57,020 nucleotides of DNA from assembly GCA_029961075.1 (NCBI GenBank), contig JASBVL010000009.1, positions 1 to 57,020 of the forward strand. Direction: 5' to 3'. The notes below the pieces were generated by a model, which was not told the origin of the DNA, searched no databases, and saw only the letters and a list, made by a program, of their open reading frames with translations. This stretch comes from Sphaerobacter sp. GTDB lineage: Bacteria; Chloroflexota; Chloroflexia; Thermomicrobiales; Thermomicrobiaceae. Positions within the stretch are counted from its first letter, which is position 1; the number at the start of each line of letters is the position of its first letter. This document shows, in pieces, positions 24,347 through 32,783 of this stretch. The position numbers and the translations under genes are program-made.

Positions 24347-25828
24347 TCACGGCCAGGGCTCGTCGATGGGGTCGAGCGGCCAGATGGGCCGGCGCACGTG
24401 CTGGAAGGCGAGCCGGGAGAGGTCGGCCCCGGTGATCCCCGGCCCCTCGACCAGGACCACCCGCTCGGCGATCGGCTCGAACGCGGCGCGGAAGTGCCCC
24501 TTGCCCTTCAGGGCCAGCACGCGCCGCTCGGTCGGCTCGATCCCGTGGGCGCGGAAGACGTTGAGGTCGATCGGGGTCTCGGCCCGCTCGGTCACCAGCA
24601 CCTCCACCCCGTCGCAGACGATGACGGCGGTGCGCCCGAGGTCCACGGCGACCCCGGCGTGCATCGGCCCGCGGTTGACGTAGCGGCCGTCGCCCAGCAG
24701 GCGCACGTAGGCGCGCACCGGCAGCGGGTCGCCGTGGAGCCGGTCGGTCTTGCCGCCGAGCCGGAGATCCACGGTGGCGCCGGGCCCGGCGGCGACGCAG
24801 GCGGCGACCGACTCGGGGTCGGCGATGAGCGCCAGCGCCGCCCCCTCCACCCCCTGCGCGAGCAGGAAGCGCAGCAGCTCGGCGCTGTCGCCCGGTCCAC
24901 CGGTCCAGGGGTTGTCGCCGATGTCGACCAGCACGAGCGGGCCGCGCTCGACGCTGCGGATGGCGGCGGCCGCCTCCTCCCAGGTGGCGACGCCGCCCAG
25001 GAAGCCCGCGCGCCGCTCCCAGGCGAAGGCGGCCAACTCGTCGGCCAGGCGGCGCGCCAGCGCCGGGTCACCGTCGGTCGTCACCACCACGCTCAACCCG
25101 GCCTCGGGCACGTCGGCCGGTGGGAAGCCGCCGGCCACGGTGATGGTGAGCACGCCCGGCAGCCGCTCGAGCTCGTGAGCGCGCGCCAGGATGGCGCGCA
25201 TCGGGTCGCGGGCGGTCGTCATGTTCTGGGAGGTCGGCAGCATCGGCGGCTTGGCCAGCGCCGCCACCGGCCGGATCTCGCCGCGGCGCAGCCGGACGAG
25301 GAGGTCGGCGGCCTCCCGCCCCCGCTCCCGCTGGTCGACGTGCGGGTAGGTGTCGAACCCGACGAGCACGTCGGCCAGCGCGACCATGTCTGAACTGATG
25401 TTGGCGTGCAGGTCGAGCGTGGCGACGATCGGCACCTCCGGCCCGACCGTCTCCCGCACCCGGCGCAGGATCCAGCCATCGGCGTCGGCGGCCACCTCCG
25501 AGACCATCGCCCCATGCAGGCTCAGCAGCACCCCGTCGAGCGGCACGGCGGCGCGCAGCCCCGCGACGAGCTCGCCGACCAGCGTCTCCAGCGCGGCGGC
25601 GGTGACCATGCCGGAGGGCGTCGCCCAGACCGCCAGGAGCGGGACGACGGTGAACCCGTGCGCGGCCGCCCCGTCGAGGAAGCCGGCGATCGGGGTCGCG
25701 GTCTCCCGCAGTGCCTGCACCAGCGCCGGCCCGCGGTGGATGCCGGCCCGGGCGAAGGCGGCCAGGTCGGTCGGCGCGCTGCTGAAACGGTTGGTCTCGT
25801 GGGACAGCTCGGCGACAGCGATCCGCAT
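24347..25828 (-). CDS. M81 family metallopeptidase (MlrC-like)
   Basis: A 493-aa zinc enzyme of the M81/MlrC family (named from microcystin linear-peptide degradation). N-terminal domain motifs: RIAVAELSHETNRFS, LLSLHGAMVSE and TLDLHANIS (metal ligands Asp/His), GFDTYPHVD. The C-terminal domain shows VDIGDNPWTGGPGD and the H-x-G ending region MHAGVAVDLG. ATG 25828 is preferred over GTG 25834 because AAGGAG is only correctly spaced for the former. It is convergent with the amide importer operon and may cleave an amide or peptide from the same supply (inference). Confidence 0.9.
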   Translation of the reverse strand: MRIAVAELSHETNRFSSAPTDLAAFARAGIHRGPALVQALRETATPIAGFLDGAAAHGFTVVPLLAVWATPSGMVTAAALETLVGELVAGLRAAVPLDGVLLSLHGAMVSEVAADADGWILRRVRETVGPEVPIVATLDLHANISSDMVALADVLVGFDTYPHVDQRERGREAADLLVRLRRGEIRPVAALAKPPMLPTSQNMTTARDPMRAILARAHELERLPGVLTITVAGGFPPADVPEAGLSVVVTTDGDPALARRLADELAAFAWERRAGFLGGVATWEEAAAAIRSVERGPLVLVDIGDNPWTGGPGDSAELLRFLLAQGVEGAALALIADPESVAACVAAGPGATVDLRLGGKTDRLHGDPLPVRAYVRLLGDGRYVNRGPMHAGVAVDLGRTAVIVCDGVEVLVTERAETPIDLNVFRAHGIEPTERRVLALKGKGHFRAAFEPIAERVVLVEGPGITGADLSRLAFQHVRRPIWPLDPIDEPWP

Positions 25829-25989
25829 CCTCACGCACTCCTTGGCGCTGGTCCGCGGCGACCGCGCGCCCCGCTGGCCCGCCGCGAGCCGACGGCAGCG
25901 CCGGCCCGGGGGCGGGCCGGCGGGTCGGACAGGGGGATGCTAGACCAGTCGGACAGGGCGGACAAGGACCACTCGACCGGGGCGACGGC

Positions 25990-26018
25990 TTGCTGATATC
26001 ACGATATGGTGATATCCT
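25990..26018 (+). promoter_or_regulatory. Promoter-like site with perfect 8-bp inverted repeat
   Basis: GATATCAC at 25995-26002 and GTGATATC at 26009-26016 form a perfect inverted repeat with a 6-base centre. It sits between TTGCTG (25990-25995) and TATCCT (26013-26018), spacing 17. The arrangement resembles the operator-in-spacer promoter at 18731-18764. It faces the small gene at 26075. Confidence 0.6.
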
Positions 26019-26074
26019 AACGTCAGAAGGTGGCAGCGAGTACGCCACCAGCAACACCGGGGAGGTGCGCAGCG

Positions 26075-26254
26075 ATGTCCAAGCTGAGTCGATGGGTGCG
26101 GTTCCTCACGTCGTCCCCGGCCAGGGACCTGGAGTTCGAGGCCTACTACGGCGCGCTGCTGCTGACGCAGCGGGACGGCGTCCCCAGCGCCGAGGAGGCG
26201 CGCCGCGACTACGAGCCGGTCCGCCGGGTGCTCGATCGCGCGGTGATCTTCTAG
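26075..26254 (+). CDS. Small orphan protein, 59 aa
   Basis: No family recognised. GGGGAGG lies 8 bases before the ATG. The product (MSKLSRWVRFLTSSPARD at the start) is soluble, mixed charged, with a predicted helix around FEAYYGALLLTQRDG and a Tyr/Arg-rich C-terminus. A palindrome-bearing promoter upstream and a 13-bp terminator hairpin downstream (26316-26344) make it a self-contained transcription unit, which supports that it is real. Confidence 0.65.
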   Translation: MSKLSRWVRFLTSSPARDLEFEAYYGALLLTQRDGVPSAEEARRDYEPVRRVLDRAVIF

Positions 26255-26315
26255 CTCCTCGCTCCCGGTGACCGGCCCGCCCGGCCGGGACGACGCCACG
26301 GGCATGGCTCACATC

Positions 26316-26344
26316 GGGGCCGGCCACGCAACGTGGCCGGCCCC
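26316..26344 (+). terminator. Strong hairpin terminator
   Basis: GGGGCCGGCCACG at 26316-26328 pairs perfectly over 13 bp with 26332-26344 around a CAA loop. It follows the small gene by 62 bases; the T content after it is low. Confidence 0.65.
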
Positions 26345-26432
26345 GCGCTTGTGTCAGCCCCCGTCGCGCGCGATAATCGGAGACACCGTGGCCCACCCGG
26401 TGCCCGTCCGGATGCCGTACGGAGGTCGAGTC

Positions 26433-26645
26433 ATGACGCCAGAGCGCACCCAGGCCACGCTCGCCCGCGTGGTAGAGATCATCCAGCGCGACCTGACCGC
26501 GGCGGACCTCGGGCTGCCCGAACCCGTCTTCCAGCGCCTGAGCGAGAACATCGGCCGCGCGATCCTCCACGCCGTCGCGGCGCACGTCAGCGACGAGCAT
26601 CGCCCCGAGGCCGACTACGGGGAACTGGAGCGGCCCGGCGCGTAG
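26433..26645 (+). CDS. Small hypothetical protein, 70 aa
   Basis: No family recognised. The start is supported by GGAGG 7 bases upstream. The product is predicted to be mostly helical (residues 5-50, ATLARVVEIIQRDLTAADLG) with an acidic tail. The frame is open upstream, but there it crosses the terminator hairpin and lacks a ribosome site. It stands alone before the bactofilin-like gene. Confidence 0.6.
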   Translation: MTPERTQATLARVVEIIQRDLTAADLGLPEPVFQRLSENIGRAILHAVAAHVSDEHRPEADYGELERPGA

Positions 26646-26835
26646 TCGGCACCCGTGAGCGTTCGGCCGCGCCGCCAGCGCTCGGGGCACCTCGTGGGCC
26701 GGGCGGGAGCCCGACCCCGGGCCGGACCGCCTCGCGACCGCCGGCCCACCGGCGGATAGCCAAGGCATCCGCGCATGCCCGGTTCGGATCGACGGCATGC
26801 CTCCTGCAGGGGCACCGCTGGGAGGTATGCATCCG

Positions 26836-28041
26836 ATGCGCGTGCGGGTCATCGTCGTCCTGTTAGTGGCGGCCGCAGCCGTGCTCTTGCCGGGGATCGG
26901 CGGGATGCCGGCCGCGCGGGCGGCTGAGTTCCGCAGCGGGCCGTCGCCCTCCCTCGCGGCTGACGCCCGGGTCAATGATGACCTCTACATCACCGGGGGC
27001 ACCGTCACCGTCAACGGGCAGGTGACGCAGGATCTCCTGGCCGCGGGCGGCACCGTCACCGTCAACGGCCCGGTCGATGGCAACGTCAACATTGCCGGCG
27101 GCACCGTCACCATCACCGGCCCGGTCGGCGGCACAGTCCGCGTCGCCGGGGGATCGGTGACGATCGATGCCGCCGTCGCGCGCGATGTGGTCGTCACCGC
27201 CGGGACGGCTACCATCAGCGCGTCGGCGCGCGTCGGCCAGGACCTGATCGTCGGCAGCGGCATGGTTGCGGTCGACGGCCCGGTGGGCCGCGACGTGCGC
27301 GGCGGCGCGGGCGACCTCCGCATCAACAACACCGTCGGTCGCGACGTCCGGGTCGACCTCGACGGCCGCCTGACCCTGGGCAGCAACGCCCGCATCCAGG
27401 GCGACCTGCGGTACTCCGCGGACGCCCCGGCCACCATGGCGAGCGGGGCCACGGTTACGGGCACCACCATCTACGACCGGCCCCCCGAGGAGAGCAGCAC
27501 CGCGCGCGTCCTCCGCTGGCTGCGGGCGACCCTCCTCCGGCTCGCCTGGGCGCTGCTGGCGGGCACCGCCCTCGTCCTGCTCCTGCCGCGCACCACGCGG
27601 CAGGTCACCGACACGCTGCGCGAGCGACCGGCGATCAGCCTGGGGTGGGGCGTCGGCGCGCTCATCATCGCGCCGATCCTGGCCATCCTCCTCGCGGTGA
27701 CCGTCATCGGCGTGCCGCTGGCGCTGATCCTCCTCGGCCTGTACCTCCTGGCGCTCTACCTCAGCCAGGTGGTGGTCGGGATCACCCTGGGGCGGGTGTT
27801 GGTCTCGGGGCGAGAGCTGAGCCGCGTGCAGCTCTGGCTGGCCATGCTGATCGGGGTCACCGTCGTCGTGCTCTTTCGCCTCCTCCCGATCCCGTTCGGC
27901 TGGAGCTTCTGGGTGAGCCTGATCATCGCCTGCCTAGCCCTCGGCGCCATCTGGACCACGCTCACCGGCTGGGGGCGCCACCGGGCGCCGCCGAGCGCGC
28001 CGGAGGCTCCGCCCGCCGGGGCCGCCCCGCCGGTCGCCTGA
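26836..28041 (+). CDS. Bactofilin-like (polymer-forming) domain membrane protein
   Basis: A 401-aa envelope protein. A signal peptide (MRVRVIVVLLVAAAAVLLPG through ARAA) is followed by about 190 residues of right-handed beta-helix-type repeats of roughly 16-18 residues (GGTVTVNGQVTQDLL, GGTVTVNGPVDGNVN and so on), as in bactofilin/DUF583 domains. After a hinge come about four membrane helices (residues 245-385) and an Ala/Pro tail. It probably forms an envelope-associated scaffold or sensor of unknown role. The ATG at 26836 is preferred over 26827 because GGGAGG at 26819-26824 is too close to the latter. Confidence 0.78.
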   Translation: MRVRVIVVLLVAAAAVLLPGIGGMPAARAAEFRSGPSPSLAADARVNDDLYITGGTVTVNGQVTQDLLAAGGTVTVNGPVDGNVNIAGGTVTITGPVGGTVRVAGGSVTIDAAVARDVVVTAGTATISASARVGQDLIVGSGMVAVDGPVGRDVRGGAGDLRINNTVGRDVRVDLDGRLTLGSNARIQGDLRYSADAPATMASGATVTGTTIYDRPPEESSTARVLRWLRATLLRLAWALLAGTALVLLLPRTTRQVTDTLRERPAISLGWGVGALIIAPILAILLAVTVIGVPLALILLGLYLLALYLSQVVVGITLGRVLVSGRELSRVQLWLAMLIGVTVVVLFRLLPIPFGWSFWVSLIIACLALGAIWTTLTGWGRHRAPPSAPEAPPAGAAPPVA

Positions 28042-28155
28042 GCCAGCCGGCAGCCTGCCCGCGGGGGCTACGGCGCGCCCATGGCCATCCTGCCCCACGC
28101 CGGCACCCTGAAAGCGTTGCCCTGCCGGCGCCTCACGGAGACGGAGCGGACGCCC

Positions 28156-29112
28156 ATGCATCTGCGGCACGACTCCAGAGAGCACGGGACCCGGGGCCGC
28201 AGGCGGCGCGCGCTGGTGCTCCTGCCGCTCATCCTCGCGCTGCTCGTCTCGACCTGCCGGGCGGCGCCGGACGCCAGCCCGGCCGGGGAGGAGCGCGCCG
28301 CTGGCGCGCCGGCCGCGGCGACCGGCCCGCCGGCTCCGGGTTCGCCGTCGCGCTCCGGCGCGCCAGCGGTGTCCCCGCTGGTCGTCTTCCTGGACCCGGG
28401 CCACGGCGGGCCCGAGTTCGGCACCGCCGGGGTGACGCTGGACGGCACGCTGCTCCTGGAGAAGGACGTGACCCTCGCTATCGCGCTCCGCACCGCCGCG
28501 CGCCTGCGCGCGGCGGGGATCACCGTGGTCCTGTCGCGCACCAGCGACGAGCTGCCCGGCCTCACCGCCGCCGACCGGGCCCCGGGTGGGCAGGGCCTGA
28601 CGCCGGAGGGGGTGCTGCGCGACCTCCAGCGGCGCGTCGACCGGGCCAACGCCAGCGGCGCCAGCCTGCTGCTGAGCATCCACCTGAACAGCTTCGTCGA
28701 CCCCTCGGCGGGCGGCACCGAGACCTACTACGACGCCAGCCGCCCCTTCGCCGCGTCCAGCCGCCGGCTCGCCCGTCTGGTCCAGCGGGAGGTGGTCGAG
28801 GCGCTCCACGCCGTCGACTACCCGGCGCAGGACCGCGGCGTCTTCACCGAAGCCGAGCTACACACGCCGGGACTGGGGGTCCTGCCCGCCTACCGGCATC
28901 TGGTCCTGCTTGGGCCAGAGGTCCCGGGGCGACTCCGGCCGAGCGGGATGCCGGGCGTGCTGAACGAGGTGCTCTTCCTGTCAAACCCGGCGGAAGCCAG
29001 CGCGGTCCAGCGACCCGAGGTGCAGGACGCCATCGCGGGTGCCTACACCCGTGCCATCCTCGAGTACCTCGCACAGCCCGGGTCGTGGACGGAGAGCCGC
29101 ACCCAACGCTAG
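28156..29112 (+). CDS. N-acetylmuramoyl-L-alanine amidase (Amidase_3)
   Basis: A 318-aa cell-wall hydrolase, exported as a likely lipoprotein (hydrophobic stretch ending LLVSTC). After a Pro/Ala linker the zinc amidase domain (about residues 75-310) shows FLDPGHGGPEFG (first His), the Glu in LLLEKDV and SIHLNSF (second His), then the catalytic region near the C-terminus (VLNEVLFLSN). It cleaves the bond between MurNAc and the stem peptide. Its stop overlaps the stop of the convergent exonuclease gene within CTAG. The start at 28156 has a modest GGAGCGG site; an earlier in-frame ATG at 28081 has none. Confidence 0.88.
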   Translation: MHLRHDSREHGTRGRRRRALVLLPLILALLVSTCRAAPDASPAGEERAAGAPAAATGPPAPGSPSRSGAPAVSPLVVFLDPGHGGPEFGTAGVTLDGTLLLEKDVTLAIALRTAARLRAAGITVVLSRTSDELPGLTAADRAPGGQGLTPEGVLRDLQRRVDRANASGASLLLSIHLNSFVDPSAGGTETYYDASRPFAASSRRLARLVQREVVEALHAVDYPAQDRGVFTEAELHTPGLGVLPAYRHLVLLGPEVPGRLRPSGMPGVLNEVLFLSNPAEASAVQRPEVQDAIAGAYTRAILEYLAQPGSWTESRTQR

Positions 29113-29687
29113 CGCGGCGGCAGCGCCGCCATCGCCGCGACCACCGCCCAGCAGGTGCGCACGTCCCCCAGCGCCCGGTGCGTCGGGGGGGCGACGCCCA
29201 GCGCCGCGGCTGCGTGCTCCAGCCGGTGCCAGCGGTAGTCGCCGGAGCGCGGGTGGCGCTCCTCGGCGAACGCCGCGTAGCGCAGCATGGCGCAGTGCCA
29301 CTCGGCTTCCAGCGGCGGCAGCCGGTACCCGCGCGCGGTCTGCGCGAGCATCCGCCGGTCGAAGGCGGCGTTGTAGATGACGACGCGGGGATGTGTCCGG
29401 AGGAGGCGCGCCAGCTCCGCCTGCACCGCCGGCCAGGTGGGTGCCGCGGCGACCATCGCATCGCTGATCCCGTGGACGGCGCGCGCCTCGACCGGGATCG
29501 GCCGTCGCGGCCGCACCAGCGTATCGAGCAGCACCGTCCCGCGCGCGTCGACGGCGGCGATCTCGACGATCTCGGCCTGCTCGTCGAGGCCGGTCGTCTC
29601 CGTGTCGAGGAAAAGGACGTCGTCGCGCCGCAGCATCTCCGCCGCCCAGCGCACCGCGCCCACCCGGTCCATCGTGTCAATCTGCAT
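29109..29687 (-). CDS. DnaQ-like 3'-5' exonuclease (DEDDh)
   Basis: A 192-aa exonuclease of the DNA polymerase III epsilon/DnaQ family. Exo I is VLFLDTETTG (Asp and Glu), the Exo II region is VIYNAAFDRRML (Asp), and Exo III is HRALGDVRT (His and Asp), giving the complete DEDDh set. It could proofread or act in repair or RNA processing. ATG 29687 is chosen for GGAAGG upstream; the longer frame to 29729 has no ribosome site. It is convergent with the amidase (shared CTAG) and divergent from the folate operon. Confidence 0.9.
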   Translation of the reverse strand: MQIDTMDRVGAVRWAAEMLRRDDVLFLDTETTGLDEQAEIVEIAAVDARGTVLLDTLVRPRRPIPVEARAVHGISDAMVAAAPTWPAVQAELARLLRTHPRVVIYNAAFDRRMLAQTARGYRLPPLEAEWHCAMLRYAAFAEERHPRSGDYRWHRLEHAAAALGVAPPTHRALGDVRTCWAVVAAMAALPPR

Positions 29688-29827
29688 CCGTACGCACCCT
29701 TCCCCCGGGGTCATTCGCCTCGTTACCATACCGAACGCCGCCCCGGCTGGGAAGGCGCCGCGGGCAGTACGGTGGTAGGATCGACAGGCGGGGTCGGGCG
29801 CGCCGCGGCGACGCGAGGGAGGACGCG

Positions 29828-30205
29828 ATGACCGGAGACCGCATCATCCTCGAGGGCATGGTCTTCTACGGCTACCACGGCGTCCACCCGGAGGAGCGGG
29901 CGCTCGGCCAGCGCTTCGTCGTCGACCTGGAGGTCGCCTGCGACCTGCGCCCGGCGGGGAGCACCGACGAGCTGGACCGGACCATCAGCTACAGCGAGCT
30001 GTACCAGATCGCCCGGCGCGTGGTCGAGGGCACGCCACGCGCGCTGATCGAGGCCGTGGCCGAGTCGATCGCCGACGCCGTCCTGGCCGCGTCCCCGGCC
30101 ATCGAGGAGGTCACCGTGACGGTCTGGAAGCCGGAGGCACCGATCAAGGGCATCCTCCGGCGTGCCGGCGTCCGCATCCGCCGCGCGCGGGCGGCCGGGA
30201 GCTAA
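29828..30205 (+). CDS. folB: Dihydroneopterin aldolase
   Basis: A 125-aa enzyme converting dihydroneopterin to 6-hydroxymethyl-dihydropterin in folate synthesis. Motifs: GYHGVHPEER (catalytic Glu region), GQRFVVDLE, TISYSELY and the C-terminal VTVWKPEAPIKG with the active-site Lys. It is first gene of a four-gene folate operon; GGGAGGA lies just before the ATG. A possible extended -10 (TGGTAGGAT, 29773-29781) lies upstream. Confidence 0.94.
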   Translation: MTGDRIILEGMVFYGYHGVHPEERALGQRFVVDLEVACDLRPAGSTDELDRTISYSELYQIARRVVEGTPRALIEAVAESIADAVLAASPAIEEVTVTVWKPEAPIKGILRRAGVRIRRARAAGS

Positions 30206-30215
30206 GGGGGAACGC

Positions 30216-30767
30216 ATGGACCGGGCGCGCCTGGCGGCCGCCGTCGCCGAGATGCTGCGCGCGATGGGCGAGGACCCAACCCGACCGGACCTGGCCCGCA
30301 CGCCGGAGCGTGTCGCGGACCTCGTGGCCGAGCTGTGCAGCGGCCTCGCCATCGACCCTCGGGCCTACCTCGAGGATGCGCTGCACGAGGAGCACCGCGA
30401 GCTGGTGGTGATCCGCGACGTGACGGTCCACTCCCTGTGCGAGCACCACTTGGTGCCGATGGTCGGCGTGGCCCATCTGGCCTACCTGCCGAACGGCCGC
30501 ATCGCCGGATTCGACCGGCTCATCAAGGTGGTCGACGGCTACGCGCGGCGCCCGCAGCTCCAGGAGCGCCTGACGCGGCAGGTCGCCGACGCGATCGACG
30601 AGATGCTGCACCCGGCGGGGGTCGCGGTGCGCCTCGAGCTGGAGCACCTGTGCATGACGATCCGCGGCGTACGGCGGCCGGGGAGCCGCGTGGTCACCAC
30701 GGCCTACCGTGGCGTCTTCCGCGACGATCCCGCCTGGCGCGCCGAGTTCCATGCGGCGCTGGGCTAG
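30216..30767 (+). CDS. folE: GTP cyclohydrolase I
   Basis: A 183-aa type I enzyme making dihydroneopterin triphosphate from GTP. The zinc site is Cys/His in HSLCEHHLVPMVG and Cys in LEHLCMTIRG; YLPNGRIAGFDRLIKVVD is the family substrate-loop region. ATG 30216 lies 10 bases after folB with AAGGGGGAA as ribosome site. Heptamer repeats begin two bases after its stop. Confidence 0.95.
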   Translation: MDRARLAAAVAEMLRAMGEDPTRPDLARTPERVADLVAELCSGLAIDPRAYLEDALHEEHRELVVIRDVTVHSLCEHHLVPMVGVAHLAYLPNGRIAGFDRLIKVVDGYARRPQLQERLTRQVADAIDEMLHPAGVAVRLELEHLCMTIRGVRRPGSRVVTTAYRGVFRDDPAWRAEFHAALG

Positions 30768-30768
30768 G

Positions 30769-30876
30769 GCGTATTGCGTAGTGCGTGTTGCGTATTGCGT
30801 GTTTCGTGCCAAATGACACGAGGTGCCAACACACACCGCGCACAGCCTGGTATGAAATACGCAGTACGCAATACGC
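30769..30876. repeat. Heptamer-arm inverted element inside the fol operon
   Basis: Left arm: five GCGTATT-like units (30769-30803) and a sixth degenerate one. Right arm: the complementary units AATACGC, AGTACGC, AATACGC at 30856-30876. The arms can pair into a long imperfect hairpin around about 50 bases. It fills the folE-folP gap and ends about 14 bases before the folP ribosome site. Confidence 0.75.
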
Positions 30877-30902
30877 AGCATGGACCCGGAAAGGACCCAG
30901 CC

Positions 30903-31739
30903 GTGTCCACGACCCTCGCGCCCCTGCGCACACCGCGCTTCACCTGGGAATGGGGCCGGCGCACCTACGTGATGGGCATCATCAACGTCACCCCCGACTC
31001 CTTCAGCGGCGACGGCCTCGCCGGCCAGCTCGACGCCGTGGTGGAGCGGGCGCGACAGATGGTGGCCGCGGGCGCCGACATCATCGATGTCGGCGGGGAG
31101 TCGACCCGCCCGGGGCACCAGCCGGTGCCGCCGGAGGAGGAGCTGCGCCGGGTCGTCCACGCCATCACGGCGCTCGCCGCCGCGATCGACGTGCCCATCT
31201 CGATCGACACCTCCAAGGCGGTGGTGGCCGAGGCGGCGCTGCGGGCCGGCGCCCACATCGTCAACGACGTCCGCGGCCTGACCGCCGATCCGGAGATCGC
31301 CGCCGTGGCGGCCGCGGCCGGCGCGCCCGTCGTCATCATGCACGACCGCACGATCCCGACGGCCGACCGGCTCATCCCCGACATCGTGCATGAGCTCAGC
31401 CTCCGAATCGAGCGGGCGCTGGCGGCGGGCATCCCCTGGGAGCACATCATCATCGACCCCGGTTTCGGCTTCGGGAAGACGGCGGAGCTGAACCTGCTCC
31501 TCCTCCGGCGGCTGCGCGAGCTGACGGCCCTGGGCCGCCCGATCCTGGCCGGCACCTCGCGCAAGAGCACCATCGGCCGCGTGCTGGGCACCGAGGCGGA
31601 CGACCGCCTCGAGGGGACGGCGGCCACGGTCGCGCTCGCCATCGCCAACGGGGCCGACATCGTGCGGGTGCACGACGTGCCGCAGATGGTCCGCGTCGCC
31701 CGCATGACCGACGCGGTCGTGCGCGGGTGGGTGCCGTGA
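30903..31739 (+). CDS. folP: Dihydropteroate synthase
   Basis: A 278-aa TIM-barrel enzyme joining p-aminobenzoate to hydroxymethyl-dihydropterin diphosphate. Motifs: MGIINVTPDSFSGDG, DVGGESTRPG, IIIDPGFGFGKT and LAGTSRKSTIGR, all intact. The start is taken as GTG 30903 with AAGGA 8 bases upstream. The frame is open to 30774, but that extension is translated heptamer repeat and is not credible protein. It overlaps folK by one base (TGATG). Confidence 0.94.
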   Translation: MSTTLAPLRTPRFTWEWGRRTYVMGIINVTPDSFSGDGLAGQLDAVVERARQMVAAGADIIDVGGESTRPGHQPVPPEEELRRVVHAITALAAAIDVPISIDTSKAVVAEAALRAGAHIVNDVRGLTADPEIAAVAAAAGAPVVIMHDRTIPTADRLIPDIVHELSLRIERALAAGIPWEHIIIDPGFGFGKTAELNLLLLRRLRELTALGRPILAGTSRKSTIGRVLGTEADDRLEGTAATVALAIANGADIVRVHDVPQMVRVARMTDAVVRGWVP

Positions 31740-32242
31740 TGGCCCGCGCCTACCTCGGGCTCGGCGCCAACCTCGGCGACCGGGCCGCCGCGCTCCGCTC
31801 GGCCGTCGCCGCCCTCCAGCGCCACGGCGCGCTCGTGGCGGCCTCATCCCTGTACGAGACGGCGCCCGTGGGCTACGCCGACCAGCCGCCCTTCCTCAAC
31901 GCGGTCATCGCGCTGGAGACCGACGAGCCGCCGGAGGCGCTGCTGGCCGCGGCGCTCGCCACCGAGCAGGCCCACGGCCGGGTGCGCACCTTCCGCAACG
32001 CTCCGCGCACGCTCGACGTGGATCTGCTGCTCTACGACGGCCTGCTCCGGGAGACGCCGGGGCTGACCCTTCCCCACCCGCGGCTGCACGAGCGCGCCTT
32101 CGTGCTGGTCCCGCTGGCCGAGATCGCGCCCGAGCTGGTCCATCCCCGGCTCGGGCGGACCATCCGCGACCTGTGCGCCGACCTCGGCGATGTCTCCGCC
32201 GACGTGCGGCCCGTGCAGGGGCCGGAGTGGGCCACGGGGTGA
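31739..32242 (+). CDS. folK: 2-amino-4-hydroxy-6-hydroxymethyldihydropteridine diphosphokinase
   Basis: A 167-aa kinase that transfers pyrophosphate to hydroxymethyl-dihydropterin. Motifs: AYLGLGANLGDR at the N-terminus, LYETAPVGYADQPPFLNAV and RTLDVDLLLYDG with the two metal-binding Asp residues. Start and folP stop overlap (TGATG), indicating coupling. It completes the set folB-folE-folP-folK; it is convergent with the cytochrome gene. Confidence 0.95.
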   Translation: MARAYLGLGANLGDRAAALRSAVAALQRHGALVAASSLYETAPVGYADQPPFLNAVIALETDEPPEALLAAALATEQAHGRVRTFRNAPRTLDVDLLLYDGLLRETPGLTLPHPRLHERAFVLVPLAEIAPELVHPRLGRTIRDLCADLGDVSADVRPVQGPEWATG

Positions 32243-32271
32243 CCCCGCGCAGCGCGCCGCGCCCCGGGCGC

Positions 32272-32739
32272 TCATTCCGGGGACCGGATGAAGGCGATCA
32301 GGTCGTCGATCTCCTGGTCGCTCAGGTCGTCGAACGATGGCATCGCCCGGGGATACCCCGCGTGGATCCGGGCCGTCGGATCGACGATCGACTCGCGGAT
32401 GTACGCCTCGTCCGCGACCACCGTGCTGCCATCCTCCAGCGGCACCTCGCTGCCGTACAGGCCGCGCAGGGTCGGGCCGACTCGACGGGAGCCGTCGATG
32501 GTGTGGCACCCGGCGCAGCGCTGGCGGTAGATGGCCTCGCCGCGCTGGACCGGGTCACTGGGGTCGGCCGGGGCTGACCGGCCGGCGCCTGGCACGACGT
32601 CGGGGGCGTAGCGGATCACATCGACGACCGCGATCGTCATGATGCACGAGACCCCCAGCACCAGTACCGCTCCGACGGCGAGGCCGGCAATGGTGAGTGC
32701 TCTCTTCACGACCCTCTCCGTTCGTCGCGCGTGCCGCAT
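32272..32739 (-). CDS. Membrane-anchored class I c-type cytochrome
   Basis: A 155-aa protein with one N-terminal membrane helix (about residues 15-40) and an outward cytochrome c domain. The heme motif is CAGCH, and the distal Met is probably in RAMPSF. The domain resembles the C-terminal cytochrome of CoxB and small caa3-type electron donors. ATG 32739 has AGGGA 7 bases upstream. It lies 41 bases after the MMPL gene on the same strand, possibly co-transcribed. A role in respiratory electron transfer is inferred. Confidence 0.88.
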   Translation of the reverse strand: MRHARRTERVVKRALTIAGLAVGAVLVLGVSCIMTIAVVDVIRYAPDVVPGAGRSAPADPSDPVQRGEAIYRQRCAGCHTIDGSRRVGPTLRGLYGSEVPLEDGSTVVADEAYIRESIVDPTARIHAGYPRAMPSFDDLSDQEIDDLIAFIRSPE

Positions 32740-32783
32740 CACGCGTCCCTGGGCTCTGCCCGGTGAACCGGCGCGGACAGCGC

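Noticed and set aside
30769..30876. CRISPR array
   Set aside because: The periodic units are only 7 bases with no spacers, and no cas genes are present.
30774..30902. N-terminal extension of FolP
   Set aside because: The frame is open, but the 43 residues are translated heptamer repeats; the GTG at 30903 has the ribosome site and fits FolP length.
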